Below are positions 8,914 through 17,727 of a stretch of 64,000 nucleotides of DNA, piece by piece (position 1 is the first letter of the stretch; each line of letters begins with the position of its first letter). The stretch is taken from assembly GCA_902595535.1 (NCBI GenBank), contig CACJQI010000002.1, positions 62,001 through 126,000 on the forward strand, in the 5' to 3' direction. Source of the DNA: an uncultured Pelagibacteraceae bacterium (lineage in GTDB: Bacteria; Pseudomonadota; Alphaproteobacteria; Pelagibacterales; Pelagibacteraceae). The translations under genes were made by a program, and so were the position numbers. Below the pieces are notes generated by a model. It searched no databases, was not told where the DNA came from, and was given only the letters and a program-made list of their open reading frames with translations.

Positions 8914-11571
8914 AGTTTTAAGCTTTTCAAAAGCTTCATCAATTTTAGATTTATCCTGACCACCAGCTTGTGCGAAATCTTTTCTTCCACCTCCACCCTG
9001 TCCACCAATAATTTCGGAACCTGTTTTTACAAATTTAACAGCATCAAATTTTTTAGTTAATGTATTAGTTACACCTACAGCAATTCCAACTTTATCGTCT
9101 TTAGCTGCAAATACAATTACTATACCTTCACTTAATTCTTTTTTTCCTTTGTCTACAAGTTTTCTTAATTCTTTAGGAGGTAAACCATCAACATTTTGAA
9201 ATCTTATTTTAATTCCATTAATTTCATCATCTTTAATTATGTTTTTAGTCTTATCTTCTAATATTGAATTTACTGAAATAGTTTCTAGTTGTTTTGTTAA
9301 ATTTTTAATTAAAATTTTTTGATCACTTTCATCTAGAGATGGTTTTCCACCTAGCTCTGTTATTTGTTCAGATAAATTTTTAATAATTTGATCATTTTTT
9401 TCTGAAGAAATATTGGATGATTTTTCTTTATTGTTAAGGTAATCTTCTAATTGCTTATCTCTTAGTGCCTCTATTCTTCTAACCCCTGCAGCAATTGAGG
9501 ATTGGCTAACTATTTTAAATTTACCAATATCCCCCGTATTTCTAACATGTGTTCCGCCACATAATTCAGTTGAAAAATAACTGCCATCATCATCTCCCAT
9601 CGACAGAACTCTTACTTCGTCTCCATATTTCTCACCAAAAAGTGCTAAAGCTCCGTTTTCAACTGCCTCATCAGGTGTCATTAATCTTGTTTTTACATCT
9701 GATTTTTTTGAAACCATATTATTTACGAAACCTTCTATTTTATCGATTTCTTCCGTTTGAATTGGTTTCATATGACTGAAATCAAACCTTAATCGGCTTG
9801 GCTCTACTAAAGAACCTTTTTGTGTTACGTGCTTACCTAAAACTCTTCTTAATGACTCATGCAATAAATGTGTTGCTGAGTGATATGCTCTAGTATCATC
9901 TCTTCTTTCTACGTTGATCTTTAACTCAACGTTGTCTTTTAATTTAATTGACCCATTAATAACTTTTCCATAATGAACAAATAAATCACCTAATTTTTTT
10001 TGAACATCAGTTACCTCAAATTTTAAATCATTTCCTATAATTTCTCCAGTGTCCCCTACTTGACCGCCAGACTCACCATAAAAAGGGGTTTGATTAACAA
10101 TAATCATTCCTTCGTCACCATTTTTCAACTCATCTACTTCTTTGTTATCTTTTAGTAAAGAAAGTACAGCGCCTTCAGCTTGATTAGTCTCGTAACCAAG
10201 AAATTCTGTAGCTCCTAATTTATCTTTTATACCAAACCAAACATCTTCTACAGCTGCATCACCTGAACCTTTCCAATTTTTCTTAGCAAGTTCTCTACTT
10301 TCTTTCATTAATGATTGAAATTTTTCTGAATCAATTGACATAGATTTATTTCTTAAAATATCTTCAGTTAAATCTAATGGAAATCCATAAGTGTCATATA
10401 ATTTAAAGGCTACCTCTCCAGGTAAAATTTTATCTATTTTGGAAATCTCTTCATTTAAAATTTTAATTCCTCTATCTAAAAGAACTAAAAATTTTTCTTC
10501 TTCCATTTTTAATGTTTCTTTAATTAAAGACTCGGCTCTAACTAATTCAGGATAGTTACCTTTCATCTCATCTCTTAAAGTCTCAAATAAATTAAAAAAA
10601 ACTGGTTCTTTAGATCCTAATAAATGAGAATGCCTCATTCCTCTTCTCATAATTCTTCTAAGTACATATCCTCTTCCCTCATTAGAAGGTAAAACACCTT
10701 CAGCAATTAAAAATGAACTTGCTCTTAAGTGATCAGCAATAACTCTAAAACTTGAAAGATTTGAATTATCAGATTTAACTTTTAATATTTCAGAAGCTGA
10801 ATTAATAATTTTTTTAAAATGATCTGTTTCGTAATTGTCATGAGTTCCTTGAAGCAAAGCTGCAATTCTCTCGAGACCCATTCCTGTATCGACAGAAGGT
10901 TTTGGTAGATCAATTCTTTTTTCTTTAGAAATTTGTTCAAATTGCATAAAGACTAAGTTCCATATTTCTATAAACCTATCTCCATCTTCATCTTTTGTGC
11001 CTGGAAGTCCTCCAGCTAAATGATCACCATGATCATAGAATATTTCTGAGCAGGGTCCGCATGGTCCTGTCTCACCCATTGACCAAAAATTATCTGATGT
11101 TGCAATTCTAATAATCCTATCATCGTTAAAACCCGCTATTTTCTTCCAAAAATTGAAGGCTTCATCATCTTCATGATAAACTGTTACATACAAACGATTT
11201 TTATCTATTCCAAAATCCTTAGTGATTAAATCCCATGCATAATGGATTGCTTGTTCTTTAAAGTAATCTCCAAATGAAAAATTTCCCAACATTTCAAAGA
11301 ATGTATGGTGTCGTGGAGTGTAGCCAACATTTTCTAAATCGTTATGTTTTCCACCTGCTCTTACGCACTTTTGTGAAGTAGTAGCTCTTTGATAATCTCT
11401 TTTCTCAAGACCAGTAAATACATTTTTAAACTGAACCATTCCTGAGTTAGCAAACATTAAAGTTGGATCATTATTGGGAACTAAATTGCTCGACTCCACA
11501 ATTTTATGATCATTCTTTTCAAAATATTTTAAGAATGTATTTCTTATTTCATTTAACGATTTGTCTGCCAT
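8905..11571 (-). CDS. alaS: alanine-tRNA ligase
   Basis: Full-length class II alanyl-tRNA synthetase of 888 aa. Order of domains: aminoacylation core ([55 protein letters not shown]), tRNA recognition region, then the editing domain with zinc ligands [11 protein letters not shown] and [15 protein letters not shown]-Ala/DHHA1 domain ends in [18 protein letters not shown]. It charges tRNA-Ala and clears Ser/Gly mischarging. It lies downstream of recA on the same strand, as in many bacteria, but with the recA terminator in the 99-bp gap, so it probably has its own promoter there. Converges on icd with a 9-bp overlap. Confidence 0.98.
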   Translation of the reverse strand: MADKSLNEIRNTFLKYFEKNDHKIVESSNLVPNNDPTLMFANSGMVQFKNVFTGLEKRDYQRATTSQKCVRAGGKHNDLENVGYTPRHHTFFEMLGNFSFGDYFKEQAIHYAWDLITKDFGIDKNRLYVTVYHEDDEAFNFWKKIAGFNDDRIIRIATSDNFWSMGETGPCGPCSEIFYDHGDHLAGGLPGTKDEDGDRFIEIWNLVFMQFEQISKEKRIDLPKPSVDTGMGLERIAALLQGTHDNYETDHFKKIINSASEILKVKSDNSNLSSFRVIADHLRASSFLIAEGVLPSNEGRGYVLRRIMRRGMRHSHLLGSKEPVFFNLFETLRDEMKGNYPELVRAESLIKETLKMEEEKFLVLLDRGIKILNEEISKIDKILPGEVAFKLYDTYGFPLDLTEDILRNKSMSIDSEKFQSLMKESRELAKKNWKGSGDAAVEDVWFGIKDKLGATEFLGYETNQAEGAVLSLLKDNKEVDELKNGDEGMIIVNQTPFYGESGGQVGDTGEIIGNDLKFEVTDVQKKLGDLFVHYGKVINGSIKLKDNVELKINVERRDDTRAYHSATHLLHESLRRVLGKHVTQKGSLVEPSRLRFDFSHMKPIQTEEIDKIEGFVNNMVSKKSDVKTRLMTPDEAVENGALALFGEKYGDEVRVLSMGDDDGSYFSTELCGGTHVRNTGDIGKFKIVSQSSIAAGVRRIEALRDKQLEDYLNNKEKSSNISSEKNDQIIKNLSEQITELGGKPSLDESDQKILIKNLTKQLETISVNSILEDKTKNIIKDDEINGIKIRFQNVDGLPPKELRKLVDKGKKELSEGIVIVFAAKDDKVGIAVGVTNTLTKKFDAVKFVKTGSEIIGGQGGGGRKDFAQAGGQDKSKIDEAFEKLKTLI

Positions 11572-11620
11572 ATTTTTAAAATACAGCTTTTTTATTTTAT
11601 GTCTAGATAACAGTAAGGGA

Positions 11621-11647
11621 AAAAGGCGCTTAAATTAAGCGCCTTTT
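11621..11647 (-). terminator. Intrinsic terminator after recA
   Basis: Perfect 12-bp inverted repeat AAAAGGCGCTTA with a 3-nt loop. Read on the minus strand it lies 24 bp past the recA stop and is followed by a run of five T. GC-rich stem core plus T-tract is the classic rho-independent form. It should end recA transcripts before alaS. Confidence 0.85.
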
Positions 11648-11670
11648 AATAATTAAAGATGACTTTTTAA

Positions 11671-12819
11671 CTAATTTTTTTTAGTAGGAACTACTTCCTC
11701 TTTCTTTACTGCTTTTGGATCTTCTATTTGATCTTTTGCAGCTTTTTCAGGGTCAAGTGGGTTTCCTTCAATCTTTTTTTGAATTACACCTGCTTTTTCT
11801 CTAATAGCTAATTCTATTTCAGCTGCTACTTTAGGATTCTGGGCGAGATAAGTTTTAGCATTTTCTCTACCTTGGCCTATTTTTTCACCCTTATAAGCAT
11901 ACCATGCACCTGATTTTTCAATAATATCAGCTTTTGATCCTAAATCGACCAGTTCACCCATCTTACTGATCCCTTTTCCATACATTAGGTCAAACTCAAC
12001 AACTTTGAATGGTGGTGCTACTTTATTTTTAACTACTTTAACTCTTGTTGAGTTTCCAATAATTTCATCTTTATCTTTAATTGCACCAATTCTTCTAATA
12101 TCCATTCTAACAGATGAGTAGAATTTTAAAGCATTTCCACCCGATGTTGTTTCTGGGCTTCCAAACATAACTCCAATTTTCATTCTAATTTGGTTAATGA
12201 AAATCATCATTGTATTTGTATTTGAAATTGAGCTTGTAAGTTTTCTTAAAGCCTGACTCATTAATCTTGATTGAAGACCAACATGATGATCTCCCATTTC
12301 ACCTTCAATTTCAGCTTTTGGTGTTAGTGCTGCAACTGAGTCAATTACGATAACTGATATAGATCCTGATTTAACAAGAGTATCTGCTATTTCTAGTGCT
12401 TGCTCACCAGCATCTGGTTGTGAAATTAAAAGTTCTTCTGTATTTACACCTAATTTTTTTGCATAAACTGGGTCTAATGCATGCTCAGCATCAACAAACG
12501 CACAAATTCCTCCAGCTTTTTGAGCTTCGGCAACTACTTGTAATGCTAATGTTGTTTTTCCTGAAGATTCTGGTCCATAAACCTCAACAATTCTACCTTT
12601 TGGCAATCCACCTATACCTAAAGCTAAATCAAGACTTAAAGATCCTGTTGAAACGGACTCAATATCCATAGCTCTTTTTTGTCCAAGCTTCATTACTGAG
12701 CCTTTTCCAAAATTGTCAGTAATCTGAGCTATTGCTGCATCTAATGCTTTATTCTTTTCTTTGATATCCATTTCTTGATCTTTAGTAGATTTAACTACTT
12801 TTAGGTTACTTTTCGTCAT
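11671..12819 (-). CDS. recA: recombinase RecA
   Basis: DNA-dependent ATPase for homologous recombination and SOS co-protease activity. The 382-aa protein is somewhat long at both ends: about 35 extra residues precede [10 protein letters not shown] and a charged tail ([11 protein letters not shown]) follows. Walker [14 protein letters not shown], Walker [14 protein letters not shown]1 region [15 protein letters not shown] and [22 protein letters not shown] are intact. The start is ATG at 12819; a later start near [16 protein letters not shown] is possible. A one-mismatch SOS-type site sits about 50 bp upstream, and a strong terminator follows. Monocistronic by context. Confidence 0.98.
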   Translation of the reverse strand: MTKSNLKVVKSTKDQEMDIKEKNKALDAAIAQITDNFGKGSVMKLGQKRAMDIESVSTGSLSLDLALGIGGLPKGRIVEVYGPESSGKTTLALQVVAEAQKAGGICAFVDAEHALDPVYAKKLGVNTEELLISQPDAGEQALEIADTLVKSGSISVIVIDSVAALTPKAEIEGEMGDHHVGLQSRLMSQALRKLTSSISNTNTMMIFINQIRMKIGVMFGSPETTSGGNALKFYSSVRMDIRRIGAIKDKDEIIGNSTRVKVVKNKVAPPFKVVEFDLMYGKGISKMGELVDLGSKADIIEKSGAWYAYKGEKIGQGRENAKTYLAQNPKVAAEIELAIREKAGVIQKKIEGNPLDPEKAAKDQIEDPKAVKKEEVVPTKKN

Positions 12820-12869
12820 TTTTAGCCTCTTTTTTTAATTTTTTTAACACTCGAATCATGAGATTAAAT

Positions 12870-12884
12870 GTACACATTTTGTTC
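12870..12884 (-). promoter_or_regulatory. Possible SOS (LexA) box upstream of recA
   Basis: On the recA strand this reads GAACAAAATGTGTAC: the alphaproteobacterial GAAC-N7-GAAC direct repeat with one mismatch in the second half-site. It lies about 50 bp before the recA ATG and shares its first eight bases (GAACAAAA) with the perfect box before umuD. One-mismatch sites are not rare in AT-rich DNA, so the call rests on position and on the shared octamer. Confidence 0.5.
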
Positions 12885-12926
12885 TCATTAGCAATATATT
12901 TATTTTTTAATCAAAAAATCAAATAA

Positions 12927-14219
12927 TTACTTGAGTTTTAGATATTGGCTATTTAATAACCCAACCGATTTTAGCAAATTGTATTGAGCCATAAGATAAT
13001 TTCTTTCTGAATTAGCTAAAGATATTTGAGCAGAAAGTAATAATGAATTTGATTGGATTACATCAAGTGTAGTTCTAGAACCTCGTTCGTATTCTGCAGC
13101 AATTCCTTCATTTGCAATTTTTGCTGCTCTTACTTGTACTTTTACAGAATTTAGAAAACTTTTTGATGAAGCTAAACTTGACCAAGCACTAGCTACATTA
13201 GTATCATTTGTTCTAATCACATCATCTAATAATAATCTTTTTCTAACTGTTAAATTTTTATTTTTACTAATTTTTGATTTCTTTTTACCTCCTGAGTAAA
13301 ATGGCCAACTGACTGTAGCTTTTAAAATATCTTTATCTTTTCTATCAATAGTTGAGCTCAAGTCATCAGCGAAAGATTTCTCTAATGATAATGATGCGGT
13401 GGGTTTTAAATCTGTCTCTGCTATTGCTAAATCTTTTTCTGATTGGACTACATCAAAATTTGCTATTTTAATATCTGGGTTATTTTGTTTGGATAGACTT
13501 ATCGCTTCATCTAAACTTTTTGGAATACTTACAATAGAGTTTGAGTTTTTTTTAAGAGATTTTGGATTATCTATTTTTCCAATAATATTTTCATAATTTA
13601 ATTTACTAATTGTTAAATCACTTTTTGCTTGGGTAAATTGAGCTTGAGCTCCAGCAAGGGAAGACTCCGTTTGGGCTAAATCAGCAATTGTAATTTGACC
13701 TCTATCTAATCTTATTTTATCATTTTCAAGTTGCCTATTTAATAAATTTAAATTTTTTCTATTAATAGATAATTTTTCTCTAGCTAATATTAAATTTGTA
13801 AAAACGTCAATTGCACTATACAAAACATCTTGTTCTTTTTTAATCAACTTTGCTTTTGCTAAATCTAATCCAATTAAATTTTTATCTAATGATAAATCTC
13901 TTCCATAATCAAGAATTTTTTGTTCTAATTTAATAGATGATGTTAGTGGATCAGCATCACTACCTGAAGCATCTCCTCCACTTTGATTTGTAAGCTTATT
14001 TGTATTTTCTATACTCTTTGAACCACTTAAGGTTAAAGTTGGTTTGTAATCTGCTTTTGAAATATTAATATCTTCTTCTGATGCTTTAATATTTTCTCTT
14101 TCTGCATTTAACTGAATATTATTTTGATATGTCTGATTTAAAGCATCATATAAAGTTACTGCTGACGCATTACCAGAATAAAATAATGTTAAACTAATTA
14201 GTATTAATATTTTTTTCAT
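12927..14219 (-). CDS. TolC-like outer membrane efflux/secretion channel
   Basis: A 430-aa outer membrane factor of the TolC family. It has a signal peptide (ILISLTLFYSGNASA, cleavage near residue 20) followed by VTLYDALNQTYQNNIQL, the usual TolC start. Two homologous helical-hairpin halves are visible: DVFTNLILAREKLSINRKNLNLLNRQL and later VKVQVRAAKIANEGIAAEYERGSRTTLDVI, which is the typical SRTTLDVLDAQ-like signature. It probably forms the outer-membrane exit duct of a tripartite pump or type I secretion system, whose inner parts are not in the window. Its ATG overlaps the stop of the upstream glycerate-kinase gene (ATGA). Confidence 0.85.
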   Translation of the reverse strand: MKKILILISLTLFYSGNASAVTLYDALNQTYQNNIQLNAERENIKASEEDINISKADYKPTLTLSGSKSIENTNKLTNQSGGDASGSDADPLTSSIKLEQKILDYGRDLSLDKNLIGLDLAKAKLIKKEQDVLYSAIDVFTNLILAREKLSINRKNLNLLNRQLENDKIRLDRGQITIADLAQTESSLAGAQAQFTQAKSDLTISKLNYENIIGKIDNPKSLKKNSNSIVSIPKSLDEAISLSKQNNPDIKIANFDVVQSEKDLAIAETDLKPTASLSLEKSFADDLSSTIDRKDKDILKATVSWPFYSGGKKKSKISKNKNLTVRKRLLLDDVIRTNDTNVASAWSSLASSKSFLNSVKVQVRAAKIANEGIAAEYERGSRTTLDVIQSNSLLLSAQISLANSERNYLMAQYNLLKSVGLLNSQYLKLK

Positions 14220-15145
14220 TTTTTCTTATATACTGCAGATTTAATCTGATGGTTACTATTTAAATTTAAAACTATAGAAGCATATTTAGGCATTTTTTTG
14301 AACATGTTTTCTGTAATTCTTTGATACGTTTGCATAAATTTTAATACATCATTCTTATTCATTATCTTATGGCTAGAAGATTTTTTACTCTTTAACCATA
14401 ATTTATGCTCTTGTTTTAATCTCCATTTTTGAAGCAAACTAAAGTTTTGTGCTTTTAAATAAATCATACAATTAAGTTGAGAATACAATTTTTTGTATTT
14501 AGTTTTTAATTGTTTATTCACATAGTTTCTCCATAGAAACTTTTGATCGTTAGTTTTTTCAAGGGAATTTATTGATTTTTTTAGTGTCTTATTTAATTCA
14601 GCTTGCGCGCCAACACACCAGCCTTCAAATATTAGTACATCAGGTTTTTCTTTAAGCTTATACCAATACTTTTTAGGAGACCTATCATCAATTGCTTTGT
14701 TGAAATCTGGTAATTCAATCTTTTTAAAATTATTAATTCTTACTTTTTTAAAAAAATTAAGCATCATTTGCACATCATGAGTGCCTGGTACACCTCTTGT
14801 CATTAACATGGGGTGTATTTTTTTTGATAAGTTTTCTCTCTCTTTTCTAGTTTTGTAAAAATCATCAATAGAAATTTTAAATACTTTTAGTTTAAAATAC
14901 TTTTCTAATATTATTTTAACAATTGAACTAATAGTTGTTTTACCGGTACCTTGTCCTCCAGCCAAACCAACAAAATATGGTTTTTTATTTGTAGTTTTGT
15001 TTGCAATCCAAAAACACATTGGAATTAAAAAAGTTTTAAGCATTTTATCCTTGTTGGTAAACTTTTCTGTTTTAGTTTCTTGTGATTTAATAAACTTAAA
15101 ACAATCTTTTTTTACTTTATCAAAACATTTGTCAGTAACTTGCAT
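14216..15145 (-). CDS. D-glycerate 3-kinase-like P-loop kinase
   Basis: A 309-aa P-loop kinase of the GLYK/YGR205w type. Walker A GLAGGQGTGKTTISS is near residue 75, then ISIDDFYKTRKERENLS, TRGVPGTHDVQMMLNFF, LPDFNKAIDDRSPKKYW and VLIFEGWCVGAQ. This motif series is characteristic of plant-type glycerate 3-kinase, which makes 3-phosphoglycerate from D-glycerate. It may feed photorespiration-like or serine/glycolate carbon into glycolysis. No glyoxylate or hydroxypyruvate gene is adjacent, so the substrate is inferred from family only. Coupled to the downstream TolC-like gene by ATGA; follows the GFA pair after about 5 bp, suggesting one operon. Confidence 0.8.
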   Translation of the reverse strand: MQVTDKCFDKVKKDCFKFIKSQETKTEKFTNKDKMLKTFLIPMCFWIANKTTNKKPYFVGLAGGQGTGKTTISSIVKIILEKYFKLKVFKISIDDFYKTRKERENLSKKIHPMLMTRGVPGTHDVQMMLNFFKKVRINNFKKIELPDFNKAIDDRSPKKYWYKLKEKPDVLIFEGWCVGAQAELNKTLKKSINSLEKTNDQKFLWRNYVNKQLKTKYKKLYSQLNCMIYLKAQNFSLLQKWRLKQEHKLWLKSKKSSSHKIMNKNDVLKFMQTYQRITENMFKKMPKYASIVLNLNSNHQIKSAVYKKK

Positions 15146-15150
15146 TGAGC

Positions 15151-15522
15151 TTATTGTTTTTTTTGGTCCATTGGATGATTTTGGCCATCGTTGAGACCAA
15201 TATTTTCTAATTTAAATTGATCAATATCATCGATACATCCGACATTTAATCCATACGTATCAGGTTTGCTTCTCATTTTATGATGAGTATAAATTCCACA
15301 TTCTGAACAAAAATAATGCTCTGCTACTTTTGTGTGGTATTGATAAAGTTTAAGTTTATCTTCGCCCTTTGCAATTTTTACATCTATGATAGGAGCAAAG
15401 GTCATGATATATCCTTTCTTCTTACAAAGTGAACAATTGCATCTTAAGAATTTACTTAACGCACCTTCCGACTCATTAATTTCAAGTTGAACTTCTCCAC
15501 AGTGACATATTAATTTTTTCAT
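15151..15522 (-). CDS. GFA/CENP-V family zinc protein (copy 1)
   Basis: A 123-aa protein of the glutathione-dependent formaldehyde-activating enzyme (GFA/CENP-V) fold. Zn-binding cysteines appear in order: CHCG at residues 6-8, RCNCSLCKKKG near 28-33, and YFCSECGIYTHH near 70-76. Most family members are not proven formaldehyde enzymes, so the reaction is open. It is clearly a paralogue of the next gene, with shared blocks such as KGEDK, TKVA-HYFCSECG and the C-terminal DGQNH. The gap to that gene is 1 bp. Confidence 0.85.
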   Translation of the reverse strand: MKKLICHCGEVQLEINESEGALSKFLRCNCSLCKKKGYIMTFAPIIDVKIAKGEDKLKLYQYHTKVAEHYFCSECGIYTHHKMRSKPDTYGLNVGCIDDIDQFKLENIGLNDGQNHPMDQKKQ

Positions 15523-15523
15523 T

Positions 15524-15892
15524 TTATTTCCTATCTTTTATATGGTTTTGACCATCACTTATAAAGGTTTTTAGTTTAAATAATTCATTCACTTCTATCT
15601 CATCTACACATCCCATATTAATACCATAAGTATTCGGATCACTTCTTCTTAAATTATGAGTTTGAACTCCACACTCTGAACAAAAATAATGCTTAGCCAC
15701 TTTTGTATTGAACTGATAAATTTTTATTTTATCTTCTCCTTTAACAATCTTTAAATCCTTTTTATCAATTGTTGTAACCATCGTTCCTTTTCTTTTACAC
15801 ATTGAACAATTACATCTCATTAATTTATCTATTTCTTTTTTAAGATTAATTTCGATTTCCACCGCACCACAATGACATGTTAATATTTTCAT
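15524..15892 (-). CDS. GFA/CENP-V family zinc protein (copy 2)
   Basis: A 122-aa GFA-fold protein with the same cysteine layout as its neighbour: CHCGAVEIEI, RCNCSMCKRKG, YFCSECGVQTHN. Tandem placement and length strongly suggest a local duplication followed by divergence. It is the first gene of a minus-strand run (GFA-GFA-GLYK-TolC) and is divergent from umuDC; the shared 181-bp spacer holds an SOS box, a DnaA box and a short tandem repeat. Function unknown beyond a likely small-molecule thiol or Zn role. Confidence 0.85.
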   Translation of the reverse strand: MKILTCHCGAVEIEINLKKEIDKLMRCNCSMCKRKGTMVTTIDKKDLKIVKGEDKIKIYQFNTKVAKHYFCSECGVQTHNLRRSDPNTYGINMGCVDEIEVNELFKLKTFISDGQNHIKDRK

Positions 15893-15942
15893 TTACCTTT
15901 TTTATCTATTTAATATTCAATTTAAACTATCTCTGGTTAAAG

Positions 15943-15951
15943 TTATCCACA
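15943..15951 (+). promoter_or_regulatory. DnaA box (perfect 9-mer)
   Basis: TTATCCACA matches the high-affinity DnaA consensus TTATNCACA exactly. It is a single copy in the GFA/umuD spacer; no cluster, dnaA or dnaN gene is nearby, so it is not evidence of an origin. It could be a regulatory DnaA site or chance. Confidence 0.4.
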
Positions 15952-15981
15952 AGCACACAAAATGTAGTTTCGATGTTCACG

Positions 15982-16003
15982 TTTTGATTCACTTTTGATT
16001 CAG
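15982..16003 (+). repeat. 11-bp tandem repeat before umuDC
   Basis: TTTTGATTCAC is followed immediately by TTTTGATTCAG: two copies differing only in the last base, about 70 bp before the umuD ATG. One 11-bp step is about one helical turn, so two proteins could bind on the same DNA face. A GTTC half-site at 15975-15978 precedes the first copy. Confidence 0.55.
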
Positions 16004-16058
16004 TTACAGACTCAAAATACAACCTCTTGCGTGTACTGTAGAACTAGTCTATAAATAA

Positions 16059-16073
16059 GAACAAAACAAGAAC
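16059..16073 (+). promoter_or_regulatory. SOS (LexA) operator of umuDC
   Basis: GAACAAAACAAGAAC is a perfect GAAC-N7-GAAC direct repeat, the LexA-binding consensus known from alphaproteobacteria (GTTC-N7-GTTC on the other strand). It ends on the base before the umuD ATG, so bound LexA would cover the ribosome-binding region of the template and block elongation or initiation. Another GAAC half-site lies at 16041-16044. lexA itself is not in the window. Confidence 0.8.
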
Positions 16074-16469
16074 ATGAAACTAACAATCCCTTATTATCTA
16101 CATAAAGCAGGCGCTGGTTTTCCATCTCCTGCAACTGATTATATCGAGGAAGATATTGATCTTAATATGCATTTAATAAGAAATGTTCCAGCTACCTTCA
16201 TCATCAGAGTGCAAGGTAAATCAATGGTAGATGTTGGAATTAATGATGGAGATTTGCTGGTTGTCGACAAAAGTATAAAGCCAAAAAACTTTTCAACAGT
16301 GATTGCAAATGTTCATGATGAACTTGTGGTTAAAAGTTTAGTTCAGGAGAGAGATAAAAAATTTTTAACGTCAGGATCTAAAGAATTTACTGACAGAATT
16401 TTAATTAACGAAGAACAAGATATTTTTATTTGGGGAGTTGTAACTTATGTCATCCATTCTACGTACTAA
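16074..16469 (+). CDS. umuD: UmuD translesion polymerase V subunit (LexA-type protease)
   Basis: A 131-aa S24 self-cleaving protein, the partner of UmuC in DNA polymerase V. The RecA-stimulated cleavage site is Ala14-Gly15 (KAGAGFPSP), the catalytic Ser is Ser50 in GKSMVDVGI and the Lys is Lys87 in ELVVKSL. All three sit exactly ten residues before the E. coli positions (24/25, 60, 97), so the N-terminal arm is simply ten residues shorter. The ATG directly follows the SOS box, with AAGAAC as a poor ribosome site. Overlaps umuC by 23 bp. Confidence 0.95.
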   Translation: MKLTIPYYLHKAGAGFPSPATDYIEEDIDLNMHLIRNVPATFIIRVQGKSMVDVGINDGDLLVVDKSIKPKNFSTVIANVHDELVVKSLVQERDKKFLTSGSKEFTDRILINEEQDIFIWGVVTYVIHSTY

Positions 16470-17727
16470 AAAAATAGCATTAGTTGATTGTAATTCTTTT
16501 TATGTTTCTTGCGAAAGATTATTCAATCCTAAAATAAGAAGAAAACCTGTTGTTGTTTTATCTAATAATGATGGTTGTATTATTTCAAGATCTAATGAGG
16601 CAAAAGCTTTAGGAATTAAAATGGGTGAACCTTACTTTAAAGCAAAAGATATCATTATTAAAAATAAAGTAGAAGTTTTTTCATCTAATTATTCTCTATA
16701 TGGTGATTTATCTAGAAGAGTAATGCGAACTCTTAAAAGATTTAATTCTGATATAGAAATTTATTCTATTGATGAAGCATTTTTGGATTTGTCAAATTTT
16801 CTAGATCAAGATGTAGAAAAAGTTGGAAAAGAAATTAGAGAAACAGTTTTACAATGGACTGGTATTCCAACTAGCATTGGAATTGCTAAAACAAAAACTC
16901 TAAGCAAAATTGCAAATCATATAGCAAAGAGAAAACAATCAGGGGTTACTAGTTTAATTGGGATTGATAACTTGGATCCTGTTCTTGAAAAAGTAGAAAT
17001 TAATGATGTGTGGGGTGTTGGTAGACAATTAACAAAATTTTACCAAAAGAATGGAATTTATAATGCAAAACAACTTAAGAACAAATCTAACAATTGGATT
17101 AAAAAATCTTCTAATGTTTTAAGTTCTAGAACTGCAATGGAGCTTAAAGGTATTCCTTGTATTAATTTAGAAACAATTATAACAAAAAGAAAAAGTTGTG
17201 TCGTTTCAAGATCATTTGGTAAAAGAGTTGAGAAATTTCAAGAATTAAAAGAAGCAGTTGCAAATTATTGCTTAAATGCATCTGAAAAAATAAGATCAGA
17301 GTCGTTAGTTGCAAAAGCAATCACCGTATTTGTTAGAACCAGTCCATTTCAAAAAAACTATGGATATTATTCAAATGCAAAGACCATTGATTTTCCAATT
17401 GCAACAAACAACAGTATCGAAGTAGTTAAAACTGCAGTTACAATATTAGAGAATATATTTAAAAATGGTTATCAATATCAAAAAGCAGGAGTTATGCTTA
17501 CAGGATTGTCTAATGCCAATGATAAAACTAATCTATTTTCATCTGAAAAGGATGAGAAAATAAGCAGTTTAATGAGATCTATTGATAACACTAATCATCG
17601 ATATGGAAAATCTACGCTAAGTGTTGCAAGTGCTGGTGTTCAAAAGAGATGGAATATGAAAAGAGATTATTCTTCTAAAATAGATACAGCTGACTTTTAT
17701 TCTCTACCAACGATTAGAGCTATTTAG
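16447..17727 (+). CDS. umuC: Y-family DNA polymerase V catalytic subunit
   Basis: Error-prone translesion polymerase, 426 aa (E. coli UmuC is 422). Y-family catalytic motifs are complete: ALVDCNSFYVSCERLF (first metal Asp), VVVLSNNDGCIISRS, YSIDEAFLDLS (SIDE motif), and GIPTSIGIAKTKTLSKIANH. The C-terminal DUF4113-type region has the conserved TAIDRLNARYG-like MRSIDNTNHRYGKSTLSVASAG. Translated from an ATG inside the end of umuD, so the two subunits are coupled and share the SOS operator. Its last 8 bp overlap the convergent lyase-like gene. Confidence 0.97.
   Translation: MSSILRTKKIALVDCNSFYVSCERLFNPKIRRKPVVVLSNNDGCIISRSNEAKALGIKMGEPYFKAKDIIIKNKVEVFSSNYSLYGDLSRRVMRTLKRFNSDIEIYSIDEAFLDLSNFLDQDVEKVGKEIRETVLQWTGIPTSIGIAKTKTLSKIANHIAKRKQSGVTSLIGIDNLDPVLEKVEINDVWGVGRQLTKFYQKNGIYNAKQLKNKSNNWIKKSSNVLSSRTAMELKGIPCINLETIITKRKSCVVSRSFGKRVEKFQELKEAVANYCLNASEKIRSESLVAKAITVFVRTSPFQKNYGYYSNAKTIDFPIATNNSIEVVKTAVTILENIFKNGYQYQKAGVMLTGLSNANDKTNLFSSEKDEKISSLMRSIDNTNHRYGKSTLSVASAGVQKRWNMKRDYSSKIDTADFYSLPTIRAI

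Noticed and set aside
8920-8936. Hairpin AAGCTTT/AAAGCTT just after the icd stop.
   Set aside because: AT-rich, no T-tract after it, and inside alaS codons; not convincing as a terminator.
15943-15951. Replication origin near the DnaA box.
   Set aside because: Only one box, no dnaA, dnaN or AT-rich unwinding cluster with repeats.
15975-15990. GTTCACGTTTTGATTC as a second SOS box before umuDC.
   Set aside because: Spacing and second half-site do not fit GTTC-N7-GTTC; kept only as context for the tandem repeat.
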